Source of the DNA: Flavipsychrobacter sp.
Lineage (GTDB): Bacteria; Bacteroidota; Bacteroidia; Chitinophagales; Chitinophagaceae
Direction: 5' to 3'
DNA: 64,000 nucleotides
Assembly (NCBI GenBank): GCA_031292525.1
Contig: JARLGY010000023.1
Coordinates: 245,748-309,747 of the forward strand
The translations under genes were made by a program, and so were the position numbers. Under the pieces are notes generated by a model. That model had not been told where the DNA came from. It worked only from the letters and a program-made list of their open reading frames with translations, and made no database searches. Of the stretch, positions 28,084 through 37,049 are shown piece by piece. Positions within the stretch are counted from its first letter, which is position 1; each line of letters opens with the position of its first letter.

Positions 28084-29310
28084 TTATCTTCTACCATTTG
28101 GCTCTGCGCGTTGTATTGCAGGTGCAGCTTGCATTCTTGGCGCTTGCATAACCGGCGCCGCAGGGCGTTGCATTTGTGGCGCTGCAGGCTGGCTACGCTG
28201 TATGTTTTGTTGCACTGGTGCCTGCCGCTGTATTTGTGGCATGGGTGCCTGTCTTTGTACAGGCTGTTGGCGTTCTATATTTTGTTGCTGGCGTTCCTGG
28301 GGAGCAGAGTTTTGCACAGGCGTTCTTTGTGGGTTATACTCGTATCTCTGCGGTTCTGGCTGTGCTTTAGGCATTATGGGCGTACGTGCTGGTGCCTGTA
28401 TAGGTTCTGTACGTTGTTGTTCCTGCTGTTGTTGCTGGCGAAAAACCGGGGTGCCACCCGCTCCTGGCGATTGTGGGGTATGACTCACAGGGCGTGGCGC
28501 AGCAGTTACTACTGCTGGCTGTGGGTGAGCGCCATATTGAGTAACCGTTTTCACCTCCATCGGGTGGTACATGGTCACTGTTCCGTTTCTTACACTGGTA
28601 CCCTTCACTGCCGATGCGCTCTGCAGGTGATAAACAGTTACAGGTTTGCTGGTAACTCTTTCTATTTCTGATGCTCGGGGTCCTACAGAATATGTATTGT
28701 GGGTACGGTTATCAACATAGGTGTTGTTAACAATAGTGGTATTGTTGATGATGGTCCTGTTATTTTCGGGGCCATACCAGTAGTGGTAATAATTATGATG
28801 GTATATGTACTGCGGCGGTATAAATGTCCACCATGTATCAGGGCAGTAATAGCCTCCGCCCCACGATGCGCTTACACTTATGCCTGGCCCTAGTGGTGCC
28901 CAGCCATAATAACTGTCGCTTTGCCTCCAGCTCACCCACGCAGGTCCCCAGGTTGTGCCTGGTATCCATAGCCAGCCATAGTAGTCATCATACGTCCAGC
29001 GTCCATAGTGAAAAGCAGCCCATCCCCAAGGATAGTCCGATACCCACGTATTACCATAGTCGGTCATCACCCAATATCCATTAGTATAGTATGGCCTGAA
29101 GTTGCCATCCACATTCGGCACCCATACATAACCATATTGTGGGTCTTCTACCCATTGGCCATACGGCGCCAGGTCATCGTAAAATGTTTGTGTAGATATA
29201 GGTTGATTCTGCGCATAGTCATCATAATCCTGCGCCCTGGCGTTCTGGGATGTTGCAGTGATCAGCAACAAAGCCACAGCCAGCAGTACTTGTTTACATA
29301 GATTGTTCAT
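28084..29310 (-). CDS. Secreted DUF6600 protein with YxxW-rich domain and Q/P-rich tail
   Basis: The ATG at 29310 gives 408 residues starting with a signal peptide (LLAVALLLITATSQNARAQ); an in-frame ATG at 29343 adds 11 residues upstream. Residues about 35-175 are the DUF6600 core, very rich in Trp and Tyr: FYDDLAPYGQWV, YGYVWVPNV, GYWVMTDYGNTWVSDYPWGWAAFHYGRW, YGWLWIPGTTWGPAWVSWR. The C-terminal 150 residues are low-complexity Gln/Pro/Arg. Bacteroidota encode many such secreted proteins; role unknown, perhaps envelope or polymer binding. No sorting domain is visible. A terminator follows. Single gene. Confidence 0.82.
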   Translation of the reverse strand: MNNLCKQVLLAVALLLITATSQNARAQDYDDYAQNQPISTQTFYDDLAPYGQWVEDPQYGYVWVPNVDGNFRPYYTNGYWVMTDYGNTWVSDYPWGWAAFHYGRWTYDDYYGWLWIPGTTWGPAWVSWRQSDSYYGWAPLGPGISVSASWGGGYYCPDTWWTFIPPQYIYHHNYYHYWYGPENNRTIINNTTIVNNTYVDNRTHNTYSVGPRASEIERVTSKPVTVYHLQSASAVKGTSVRNGTVTMYHPMEVKTVTQYGAHPQPAVVTAAPRPVSHTPQSPGAGGTPVFRQQQQQEQQRTEPIQAPARTPIMPKAQPEPQRYEYNPQRTPVQNSAPQERQQQNIERQQPVQRQAPMPQIQRQAPVQQNIQRSQPAAPQMQRPAAPVMQAPRMQAAPAIQRAEPNGRR

Positions 29311-29506
29311 AAAGCGTTCTTTAGGTGGCCTATACAAAATCATATAAAGGGGATATCCAATTTACGGACCCGGTATGGTCAACACACTGTTAAAAAAATT
29401 GTGGACTAAAAATAAGTGCATTTTTCGGGAAGTACACTATGACAGTAATTAAATGTTTGGCTATCCACCTTGCAAAGCCATAACACCATTACAAAGTATT
29501 GTGTTA

Positions 29507-30442
29507 TTAACCCTTCCTAAACTCCCTGGGCTTATTAATAGTAAACACTCTCGATATGTTGAACCCAAAGTGTATTTCACCCTTAGTCCAGTCATCCTGT
29601 GTCCGCCCTATAAATTCAGACTCTGTCATAGCAGTACTATTGGTAAAATGCAACTGGAAAACGTGCCCTCCTGTTTCTATATCCACGCCTATAGATGCTG
29701 TACTGTGGTACCTTTCCTCTGCACCACTGCTATTTGTAAAGTATTGTTCTGTACCCGGTATCACTAAGTAATACTCACCTGTTATAGCTATCCTTTTCGA
29801 TACTTTTATCCTCCCCCCAACACCTATTGCTATTACGTCATTCTTGTACTTCACACTGTCAACCAGGTTATAGTGTACAAGTGTAGGCATTAGTTGTAAA
29901 GATAGCTTGTCGTTAAACTTGCGGGCTATCAGCACCTGGTTCACAAAGCTCAGCTTATTGGTAAAGTAGTAGGTATCACCTGCAGGCACAGTAGGCGGCG
30001 GGTCTGTTTCTACACTTATACTACCTTGGTAGCTAATCGTCACCGGGCTCCCACCTTCACTTTGACGAAGCAGCTTTATTTTAGCAAAGCCATCATCCAT
30101 TTTCTTATAGGTGCTGTGTGCAAGGCCCACCATCAGCCAGGGAGTTATGCCATAGTCAAGTGCCAGCTTGGTAGTTGCATCATCTATACCAAACAGGTTA
30201 CTAGCCCCTTGGTTGAGTTGCCCAAAGCGGTGCAGTATCCTGAAGTCCAGTATGCCGGCACCCAGGTTTTCCACGCTGCTCCCGTTTATTATGCGGGTAG
30301 CTTTAAATGTTGCAGTTGCATAATTATTTTTCTTCACCGTACTGTCGTTGAGCATTGCAGCAAGGTCGGTTTGGCAATAGGCCCTACCGGTAACAAACAA
30401 AAAAAGGGGCAGTAAAAGTGCAGTGCATATATTTTGCTTCAT
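29507..30442 (-). CDS. DUF5777 outer-membrane beta-barrel protein
   Basis: 311 residues with a signal peptide (ALLLPLFLFVTGRAYCQ). The mature part matches DUF5777: ATFKATRIINGSSVENLGAGILDFRILHRFG, TKLALDYGITPWLMVGLAHS, and a barrel-like C-terminus of alternating strands (GEIHFGFNISRVFTI). Members are usually encoded beside c-type cytochrome or YceI-like genes, and the gene immediately upstream here encodes a lipoprotein with a heme-like motif. Probably an outer-membrane barrel; substrate unknown. The gap to the upstream lipoprotein gene is 42 bp, so the two are likely one operon. Confidence 0.8.
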   Translation of the reverse strand: MKQNICTALLLPLFLFVTGRAYCQTDLAAMLNDSTVKKNNYATATFKATRIINGSSVENLGAGILDFRILHRFGQLNQGASNLFGIDDATTKLALDYGITPWLMVGLAHSTYKKMDDGFAKIKLLRQSEGGSPVTISYQGSISVETDPPPTVPAGDTYYFTNKLSFVNQVLIARKFNDKLSLQLMPTLVHYNLVDSVKYKNDVIAIGVGGRIKVSKRIAITGEYYLVIPGTEQYFTNSSGAEERYHSTASIGVDIETGGHVFQLHFTNSTAMTESEFIGRTQDDWTKGEIHFGFNISRVFTINKPREFRKG

Positions 30443-30484
30443 AGTGCAGTTCCATTTACGGGGGTCATTACTCCTATCGCAATA

Positions 30485-30853
30485 TTAATTATTTTGCGCG
30501 CCTGCATTTACCCAGGCCGTTATTTGCAGTATCTGGCAAGTGGTCAGCGATCCTGAAAGTGGCATTGCCGGATAGTTGCTGGCATGTGTTATTGTCCCCA
30601 TCAGTTGTCCGTTCGTAGCCTGCGTTTTCACATGTGCATAATCATAAAGAAAAAAACCGTTGCTCGATGTAGCATCATGACACCCGCCTATAGCACAGTT
30701 TTGGGCTATTATCGGTTGTACAACAGCACTATATGTTACATTGGTGAGTACACAGGAATCATTACCTGTAGAAGGATATAAATTCTGGGCCTTGTCATAA
30801 TAACAACCAGTGGTAAAACCGATAATGGTAATAAGTATTAAAATACGTTTCAT
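30485..30853 (-). CDS. Small lipoprotein with a CX4CH heme-like motif
   Basis: 122 residues with a lipoprotein signal peptide (ITIIGFTTGC, Cys 17). The mature chain contains VVQPIIAQNCAIGGCHD, a cytochrome-c-like start in which the heme motif is CxxxxCH rather than CxxCH. A later MPLSGSLTTCQILQITAWVNAGA segment with a possible Met ligand resembles the end of small c-type cytochromes. It could be a covalent heme protein attached to the outer membrane, acting with the DUF5777 barrel encoded 42 bp downstream. The widened motif makes covalent heme attachment uncertain. Confidence 0.65.
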   Translation of the reverse strand: MKRILILITIIGFTTGCYYDKAQNLYPSTGNDSCVLTNVTYSAVVQPIIAQNCAIGGCHDATSSNGFFLYDYAHVKTQATNGQLMGTITHASNYPAMPLSGSLTTCQILQITAWVNAGAQNN

Positions 30854-31086
30854 GATTTGAAAACATTAATTGTAATTAGAGGCATACCACAGCAATAGTA
30901 TTGATGGACAAGCTTTCGCATAATAAGTTTACCCCTAAAACCATATACCTATAAAAGTAGATGTTACTGTATTAATTATGAAAAATATTTCAAAACATAC
31001 TAAACACTTAACGTAACACAGGCTTATTTATAAAATCTAATAGCTCCACAAAACTTTTTTGGTACGCAACTTGATTTATATCTTTC

Positions 31087-31683
31087 ATGAAAAGGAAACC
31101 ACTTCTCTTCTTTGCAATTTTAATGTTGAATTTTGCTCATACAAATGCACAAACAATAGCCGATACTGCATACACTATCAAACTGAAAGAGGTGGACATC
31201 ACAGCCGACAGGAAGTGGACAGACGATAATACGCGCTATCGCTACAACCAGATGCGGTTCTATGTAACCACTATACTCCCCTACCTCGATGCCGCAACAA
31301 AAATGTTCACCGAAATAAATACCAAACTCGCCGATCCAAATCTTAGCCGGAAAGAGCGGAAACAATATATTGATAGCCGTGAAGAAGAAATGCGCACAAA
31401 GTTCGAGGATAAGGTCGCTGCACTCAACATCACACAGGGCATTTTGCTTACCAAACTCATATCGCGACAAACTGGTGTGAATGTTTACCAGATGGCGCTC
31501 GAAATGAAAAATCCTTTTAAAGCCATAAAATGGCAAACCTGGGCGCGACTAAATGGCCTTAACCTTAACCAAAAGTATAACCCGGCCGACGAACCCGACC
31601 TGGAACATATTATGGAAGGCCTGGGGTACCCATTACCTTCTTTTTACAACTATGATCCTCATAACAGTACGGTGTCAAGATAA
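31087..31683 (+). CDS. DUF4294 secreted protein
   Basis: 198 residues with a signal peptide (LLFFAILMLNFAHTNAQ). The mature protein matches DUF4294: LKEVDITADRKWTDDNTRYRYNQMRFYV, a basic/acidic helix (LSRKERKQYIDSREEEM), and ITQGILLTKLISRQTGVNVY. This Bacteroidota family has no known function. It is 33 bp upstream of dnaG and presumably cotranscribed, although no functional link to replication is known; shared position may reflect conserved gene order only. Confidence 0.8.
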   Translation: MKRKPLLFFAILMLNFAHTNAQTIADTAYTIKLKEVDITADRKWTDDNTRYRYNQMRFYVTTILPYLDAATKMFTEINTKLADPNLSRKERKQYIDSREEEMRTKFEDKVAALNITQGILLTKLISRQTGVNVYQMALEMKNPFKAIKWQTWARLNGLNLNQKYNPADEPDLEHIMEGLGYPLPSFYNYDPHNSTVSR

Positions 31684-31716
31684 TATTCATCCCTGTTATT
31701 TAATTAACTTCGCGGC

Positions 31717-33648
31717 GTGATCTCCCCCCAATCCATACAGGAAGTACTCAGCCGTGCCGATATCATTGATATTGTCGGCCAGTTCGTGCGTTTAAAGAAA
31801 CGGGGGGCGAGTTATATCGCCAATTGTCCTTTTCACAACGAGAAGACACCGTCTTTCAACGTTTCTGCAGCAAAGGGCATTTATAAATGTTTTGGCTGTG
31901 GCAAAGGAGGCAACGTGGTCACCTTTATCCAGGACCACGAAAAGCTCTCTTACCCTGAGTCTATACGTTGGCTGGCAGATTACTACAAAATAACCCTTGA
32001 AGAAAGCGAGCGCACTCCGGAGCAGCAGGTGCAGCAGTTGGCCGAAGAAGGTCTGCGCATACTCAACGAGTATGCAGCACAATACTTTCACGAAAATCTG
32101 CTGCACACCGAAGAAGGACAAAACATCGGTCTCTCCTACTTCAAACAGCGTGGGTTCCGTAAAGATATAATAGAGCGTTTTCGCCTGGGGTACAATAGCG
32201 AGAGTGGCGATTCATTTTATAAAGCAGCTATCGCAAAGGGCCAGAATGCAGCCATGCTCGATCGGGCAGGACTGGTAAAAAGCCGCAACGATCGCTTTTA
32301 CGATGTCTATCGCGGCCGCGTCATCTTCCCCATACAGAGCATGACGGGGCGTATCCTGGGCTTTGGTGCACGCATACTCAAAAGCAACGAGAAGGCGCCC
32401 AAATACATCAACACGCCCGAGAATGAGCTATATGTAAAAAGCCGCGTACTCTACGGTATGTATCAGAGCCGGCAGGCCATAGGCAAGCTCGATGAATGTT
32501 TTCTGGTAGAAGGTTATACAGATGTGATATCCCTGCATCAGGGCGGTGTGGAGAATGTGGTGTCCAGCAGTGGCACCTCACTTACTGAAGATCAGTTGCG
32601 GCTCATAGCGCAGCTCACAAAGAATCTTACTATCCTGTACGATGGCGATGCAGCCGGCATTAAAGCAGCCCTCCGTGGGCTGGATATGGCCTTGGGCCAG
32701 AGCTTTAATGTGCAACTGGTATTACTGCCAGAGGGGGAGGACCCCGATAGCTATATACAGAAATCCGGAGCTGCTCAGTTTCACGAGTATGTAAAGGGGC
32801 ACAAAAAAGATGTCATTGGCTTCCGGCTGGAGGTAGGCCTTAAAGATGCAGGCGATGACCCCGTTAAAAAATCAAAACTGGTAAATGAGATAGCAGAAAG
32901 CATCTCGCGCATCAACAAAGCCGAAGATTTTGCACTCCAGAGCCACTATATACGCGAAGCCTCACGCAAGCTCGATGTAGATGAGAATGGCATGGTCACC
33001 CTCATCAACAAGTACATTCGCGACCGTATAGATAAAGAGAACAAGCATTACGGCAAAGAAAAAGAACTGCCTGCGTCCATACCCGAGTACCAGCAGGAGC
33101 AGGAACAAGCCGTTGCCCAGGCTACAAAAGATGAGGAGCAGGAGTGGCAGCTCATCCGCATACTGGTTGAGTATGGAGATAAACCCTTTGAAGGCTATGT
33201 TGATGCCGCCGACTTTGTATACCAGACCATCGATCCTGATGTGATCGAAAGCGACCAGGCACGCAATATATACAAGCATTACTTCGATCTGTCGCCAATA
33301 CGCCCCTCTGCCAGCTACTTTACCAACCACCAGGATACCGCCACCCAGCAGCGCATCGTAACCTTGTTGCAAACCAATAATGAGATCAGCCCTAAGTGGA
33401 AACTCAACTACGGTATAGAATCGCAGCACGGCGAAATGAACTATATAAACGATGTAGAAAGTACCATCGCCTACTTCGAGTTAAAAAAGATCATTATTCT
33501 GCAAGAGCAGGTGGCCACACTATTGATGAAGGAACTCGATCCCCTAAAACAAGCCGTGATCCAGAAACAATATTTCGAGCTCCGCCAGCTCGAAAAAGAG
33601 ATTGTAAAAAAACATGGCACAGTGGTATTTAAGCTGCTGAAAAAATAG
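31717..33648 (+). CDS. dnaG: DNA primase
   Basis: 643 residues from a GTG start (no better ATG nearby; conserved residues begin within 5 positions). The N-terminal CHC2 zinc ribbon has C37, H40, C58 and C61 (NCPFHNEKTPSF, YKCFGCGKGG). The catalytic Toprim domain follows, with EGYTD near residue 264 and DGDAAGIKAALRG near 309. The C-terminal helicase-binding region (about 430-643) is helical and less conserved. DnaG makes RNA primers at the replication fork with the DnaB helicase. The 3' flank carries the intergenic repeat element A. Confidence 0.96.
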   Translation: MISPQSIQEVLSRADIIDIVGQFVRLKKRGASYIANCPFHNEKTPSFNVSAAKGIYKCFGCGKGGNVVTFIQDHEKLSYPESIRWLADYYKITLEESERTPEQQVQQLAEEGLRILNEYAAQYFHENLLHTEEGQNIGLSYFKQRGFRKDIIERFRLGYNSESGDSFYKAAIAKGQNAAMLDRAGLVKSRNDRFYDVYRGRVIFPIQSMTGRILGFGARILKSNEKAPKYINTPENELYVKSRVLYGMYQSRQAIGKLDECFLVEGYTDVISLHQGGVENVVSSSGTSLTEDQLRLIAQLTKNLTILYDGDAAGIKAALRGLDMALGQSFNVQLVLLPEGEDPDSYIQKSGAAQFHEYVKGHKKDVIGFRLEVGLKDAGDDPVKKSKLVNEIAESISRINKAEDFALQSHYIREASRKLDVDENGMVTLINKYIRDRIDKENKHYGKEKELPASIPEYQQEQEQAVAQATKDEEQEWQLIRILVEYGDKPFEGYVDAADFVYQTIDPDVIESDQARNIYKHYFDLSPIRPSASYFTNHQDTATQQRIVTLLQTNNEISPKWKLNYGIESQHGEMNYINDVESTIAYFELKKIIILQEQVATLLMKELDPLKQAVIQKQYFELRQLEKEIVKKHGTVVFKLLKK

Positions 33649-33798
33649 AGTTTCCTATACATTTCTTATACTCGTTCACCTCAACATTTAAAACCTACTT
33701 CTTGGTCTAAGCCACATTTTACTTAAGTCATTCCTACTTGTGCTTTAAAACGGCAAGTCTTCTTGCCTTCATCACAAATACCGTGAAACACTCCACTT

Positions 33799-33853
33799 CG
33801 TGGAACTGTGCATATCTTGTTGAGGCAGTTATCGTCCTTCATTCTTAAATTGC
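33799..33853 (-). repeat. 55-bp conserved end block of element A
   Basis: Begins CGTGGAACTGTGCATATCTT and matches the reverse complement of 45609-45663 at 48 of 55 positions by hand count, with no gaps. It marks the outer end of the element on the dnaG side. The first 20 bases are identical in both copies. Similarity between the two loci fades outside it. Confidence 0.8.
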
Positions 33854-34320
33854 GCTGTTAAAGCTGGTTAGGCTTTCCTAGTGTAGAAAGCTTTCCCAAA
33901 AACACTGTCCGGCCACCGGACAGGTAGACACCTAACGCAAATTCATCACAGAACTAACCGCACGTAATACAACACCTCATAACAAATCATCACCGTCAAA
34001 AAAATCATAGTTCAGACAAACTTTCAACATACCCATTTTTAAAACCGGACAAGACACCACACCTAAAACCAGCCACCAGCAAGGAGCTTTCCAAAACACC
34101 CTGTCCGCTCACCGGACAGGTCGGACACCCGAACACCTCAAATCCCTCTAACCTAAAATACATGCTTATAGTTACCTCTCCATCAGTGTCCACAACCTCA
34201 AACAGACATTTTATTTTCCTTATCCAAACAGACACTTACACCCCAAATCCACACCAGGTAAGGCTCTCCAGCCCAAACCAAAATGTCCGTCAACAGACAT
34301 TTCAAGACATTCCTAAAATA
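33799..34320 (-). repeat. Intergenic repeat element, copy A (inverted relative to copy B)
   Basis: A non-coding element of about 520 bp with the same order of parts as the element at 44990-45663, in the opposite orientation. Parts: a 55-bp block at the outer end (33799-33853) and three modules with palindrome centres near 33914, 34110 and 34291 (spacing 196 and 181 bp). Palindromes: CTGTCCGG-CCA-CCGGACAG (33905-33923), CTGTCCG...CGGACAG (34101-34119) and AAATGTCCGT...ACAGACATTT (34281-34302). The middle module also has a separate CCGGACA half-site (34045-34051). A 15-bp stretch ATAGTTCAGACAAAC (34007-34021) recurs exactly in copy B. Compared with B, about 120 bp between the outer block and the first palindrome is missing. 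No transposase or ORF. I do not recognise the family. Confidence 0.8.
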
Positions 34321-34330
34321 CACACAAACA

Positions 34331-34362
34331 AAAAGCCAACCCTGCTTTTAGGGTCGGCTTTT
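34331..34362 (-). terminator. Terminator downstream of the CHU_C gene
   Basis: Stem AAAAGCCAACCCT (34331-34343) with AGGGTCGGCTTTT (34350-34362) and a 6-nt loop. The single A/C mismatch becomes a G-U pair in minus-strand RNA, so it is stronger on that strand. It lies 22 bp beyond the stop at 34384. Confidence 0.8.
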
Positions 34363-34383
34363 AAAACCTATAACTATGAGTAA

Positions 34384-36465
34384 CTATCGCAGCAACGTTA
34401 CATTACCCTTTATTTTTTCCTCAGGATAACCATTTATCTGGGCATCTATACTATATATATACACACCTTCTGGCTCAGGCTTGCTGTTAAACATCCCATC
34501 CCATCCGCGACCACTAATATTATCGGTCTGGTAAATAATTTCTCCCCAACGATTAAATATCTCCATATGGAATTTAGTAACCTGTTTAGTCAACAACTGG
34601 CGCGGGAAGAAATAATCGTTAGCACCATCACTATTCGGCGTAAATGCATTAGGTATATCCATGTAGCACGACTGGAAAACCTGGGCGCTATCAGCAGCAA
34701 AACATCCGCTCGCATTGCTGATCTGCAGCCAGTAAATACCCGGCTGGGTGGCTTGTGTGTAACTGGTTGTATCGCCGGTGTTCCACAAATACTGTACATT
34801 GCCGCTGTTGGCAGCTGTGTTCACAAGTGGTAGCGGGTCAGAGTAAGGGCACATGGTTGTATCCGGCCCTATGTTCACATTAGGCACATTAAGTACCGTA
34901 ATATTTTTAGTGTCAGTTATCGCCGGGCATTGCTTATAATTTGCAGTAAGCGTTACCACATAGTTACCAGCCATATAGTAGGCATGGTTAATGGGCCCTG
35001 GGTTTACTATCTGGTCTCCATCTCCAAAATCCCAGTTCACAAATGTGGTTCCAGATGTATAAGTTCCCGAGAATAAAGATGTTGAACCTTGGCAAAGCAC
35101 GCTATCTGTTACATGAAGTTTTATTAACGGTAATGGCAGCACTACTACGGTTTTGCTCAGGGTATCACTACATGGTATCTGGTCACTTACCACATGCGTT
35201 ACCAGGTAAGTACCCGGCTTGTTATACTGGTGTACCGGAGATCCTGTCATATCTGCAGCACTGCTGTCACCAAAGTTCCAGAAGTAGGTGGCAGGGCCTG
35301 TCGTTGCATCAGTATTAGTAAATGTTATAGATTGCGTTGCACATATCGTGTCTTTATCCACATTAAAACCAACAGACATTGGATGGCGGGTATCTATCTT
35401 CTTGGTTACAGAATCACCGCAGCCTCCGTTAGATGTTACAAGCTTCAAAGTATATTGTCCCTGTTGTGCATAGATGTGCTCATTATTTGCCTGGGTGCTG
35501 TAAGTACCATCTCCCAAGTCCCACTTGTACTGGGTAGGTTGGTCACCGGCATTATTACCAGCGGTCACGTCCACAGTATCCTGCATGCACCCCAGCTTTA
35601 TGTTATCATTAATAACAGGTTCCATATTGGTAACATGAACATATACAGAATCCGACACGGTGCATATCTGGCGGAAAGAGATATCGTCTATTGCAAAGTC
35701 ATTACCGCTAAGTGCCGTTTGCTGGTCATGAATACATATAGTTATGGAAGTATTAGTACCACTATACCATACCGTATGAAATTCCGTCCAAGTCCCTGTT
35801 GTTACAGGCAAGGTAAGTGTAGTACCTATAAGATTACCATTTATTTCAAATTGCACCTGTGCAGGGTTACCTGCTGTAGAAACAGTAGCCGCCCATGCCG
35901 AAAAATCGTATTGGGTATTAGGCAATACAACAATGGTTTGGCACCATATATTTACAGGTGCTCCTGCACCATTGATCACCATCATATTTCCTGTACCCGA
36001 TGTGTGGTCGCCCATAGACACAAAATTGTTGTGCACCAGGGCGGGATTTGTGGTCACCGCATAATGCCCTTCCGGCCATAAGGAGTTCGTACCTGTAGTA
36101 TCCGTGTAATCACTGGTAAAATCTATATTCCCCTGGCTAAAATCGCCGTTAGCTACGCCATTCGACTGTGTGATGGATGTAATGCTAAGTTTGTATCTGA
36201 TAGATGCAGTACCCAGTGTTGCAATAGGGTTAAGCGCAGTTGTACTCGATAGATTAAAGGCGGGAGACCAAACTGTGTCCACATTTACGAAAGCAGTTGT
36301 AGACCCGATAGGAATAAGAGTCGGTGCAAATTGCACAGTCGTGTTCTTACAGGTATTAATGGTATCTGGTAAGTTGCCAATAGTTAGCGCGCATTGGCCA
36401 TAGGCAGCGGTATTTAACCAGCCCATAAATACCAGTAATGATAATGCTTTCAGTGTGTGTGACAT
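34384..36465 (-). CDS. Secreted PKD-domain protein with type B (CHU_C) type IX sorting domain
   Basis: 693 residues. Signal peptide (LSLLVFMGWLNTAAYGQ), then a region with cysteine pairs (about 25-95), a jelly-roll-like carbohydrate-binding-type domain (about 95-265, NGDFSQGNIDFTSDY ... WCQTIVVLPNTQYDFSAWA), and at least three PKD repeats with the WDFGDG signature (YKWDLGDGTYS, YFWNFGDSSAADM, VNWDFGDGDQIV). The C-terminal gliding-motility-associated sorting domain (about 605-693) has IPNAFTPNSDGANDYF, MEIFNRWGEIIYQ and GVYIYSIDAQ. Such proteins are exported by the type IX system (gldKLMN here) and stay on the surface, usually as adhesins or polymer binders. Its downstream side faces element A. 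Confidence 0.88.
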   Translation of the reverse strand: MSHTLKALSLLVFMGWLNTAAYGQCALTIGNLPDTINTCKNTTVQFAPTLIPIGSTTAFVNVDTVWSPAFNLSSTTALNPIATLGTASIRYKLSITSITQSNGVANGDFSQGNIDFTSDYTDTTGTNSLWPEGHYAVTTNPALVHNNFVSMGDHTSGTGNMMVINGAGAPVNIWCQTIVVLPNTQYDFSAWAATVSTAGNPAQVQFEINGNLIGTTLTLPVTTGTWTEFHTVWYSGTNTSITICIHDQQTALSGNDFAIDDISFRQICTVSDSVYVHVTNMEPVINDNIKLGCMQDTVDVTAGNNAGDQPTQYKWDLGDGTYSTQANNEHIYAQQGQYTLKLVTSNGGCGDSVTKKIDTRHPMSVGFNVDKDTICATQSITFTNTDATTGPATYFWNFGDSSAADMTGSPVHQYNKPGTYLVTHVVSDQIPCSDTLSKTVVVLPLPLIKLHVTDSVLCQGSTSLFSGTYTSGTTFVNWDFGDGDQIVNPGPINHAYYMAGNYVVTLTANYKQCPAITDTKNITVLNVPNVNIGPDTTMCPYSDPLPLVNTAANSGNVQYLWNTGDTTSYTQATQPGIYWLQISNASGCFAADSAQVFQSCYMDIPNAFTPNSDGANDYFFPRQLLTKQVTKFHMEIFNRWGEIIYQTDNISGRGWDGMFNSKPEPEGVYIYSIDAQINGYPEEKIKGNVTLLR

Positions 36466-36601
36466 TGTAAATATTTTCTTTTGCTAGAATATCAATTTTA
36501 AACCAACTTTGATTGCATAGCTTCGCAACTCCATACAGATTCAAAAGACGGTAAAATGACTATAAACGTTTGTAAGATATGCAAATAACACCAAATTTCA
36601 T

Positions 36602-37015
36602 ATGGCTCGCATCTTAGCGCTCGATTTTGGCAAAAAAAGAACAGGAATTGCGGTCACAGACCCCCTTAATATCATAGCCACAGGCCTTGATACCGTGGAT
36701 AGCAATGAACTGATAGGATACCTGAAAAAATATATGCTTAAAGAGCCTGTAGAACTAATTTTAATTGGCTACCCGCTCAATTTTGATGATACGCCTACCG
36801 ACGCAACCCCTCTGGTTGAAAGGTTCATAAAAAAATTTGCCGCTGTATTCCCCAATATGCCTATATTGAAAATAGATGAGCGTCTTACATCTTCAATGGC
36901 AAGCCAGGCAATAGCTGGCATGGGCCTAAAAAAGAAAGACAGGGAAAAGAAAGAGCTGATAGATGTAACCAGCGCTGTCATAATGTTGCAGGAACACCTT
37001 GAAAGCCGGCTTTGA
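36602..37015 (+). CDS. ruvX: Holliday junction resolvase-like protein RuvX/YqgF
   Basis: 137 residues of the RNase H-like YqgF fold. Catalytic carboxylates are D8 (ILALDFGKKRTGIAVTD), E93 (IDERLTSSMA) and D121 (LIDVTSAVIML); also GYPLN at 56-60. YqgF is linked to 16S rRNA 5' maturation and is proposed as a Holliday junction resolvase; which applies here is not resolvable. First of a plus-strand run with def, a sigma factor and its anti-sigma factor. A consensus promoter box for def lies just after its stop. Confidence 0.92.
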   Translation: MARILALDFGKKRTGIAVTDPLNIIATGLDTVDSNELIGYLKKYMLKEPVELILIGYPLNFDDTPTDATPLVERFIKKFAAVFPNMPILKIDERLTSSMASQAIAGMGLKKKDREKKELIDVTSAVIMLQEHLESRL

Positions 37016-37028
37016 ATATATAACTTTG
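36999..37028 (+). promoter_or_regulatory. Candidate promoter for def
   Basis: TTG (36999-37001), 19 bp, then TAACTTTG (37021-37028): both the spacing and the TAnnTTTG box fit the Bacteroidota consensus. The -33 element is inside the end of ruvX. The def ATG is 22 bp downstream, giving def its own promoter besides any readthrough from ruvX. Confidence 0.5.
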
Positions 37029-37049
37029 CAAAAAAAACCATCAAAATAA

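Larger units (their letters stand above)
33649..34383. other. 735-bp intergenic region containing repeat element A
   Basis: No credible gene. From left to right: about 150 bp with a small perfect hairpin (GGCAAG-TCTT-CTTGCC, 33752-33767), repeat element A (33799-34320), and the CHU_C gene terminator (34331-34362). Short minus-strand frames inside the element are not conserved between copies. Confidence 0.75.

Noticed and set aside
28111..28671. 186-codon plus-strand frame opposite the Q/P-rich tail of the DUF6600 gene
   Set aside because: Low-complexity Cys/Leu/Trp-rich translation is the antisense image of the CAG/CCN-rich tail.
34005..34235. 76-codon minus-strand frame in element A (and 72-codon frame at 45195-45413 in element B)
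   Set aside because: The two frames do not encode similar proteins although the DNA is homologous, and both are broken by the palindromes, so coding is unlikely.
33799..34320. CRISPR array
   Set aside because: Modules are about 190 bp with drifting inverted repeats, not short identical direct repeats with unique spacers, and no cas genes are present.
35194..36081. 295-codon open frame on the plus strand opposite the PKD/CHU_C gene
   Set aside because: Lies wholly antisense to a gene with clear domains; composition is rich in Cys, Arg and Tyr as expected for a shadow frame and it has no recognisable motif.
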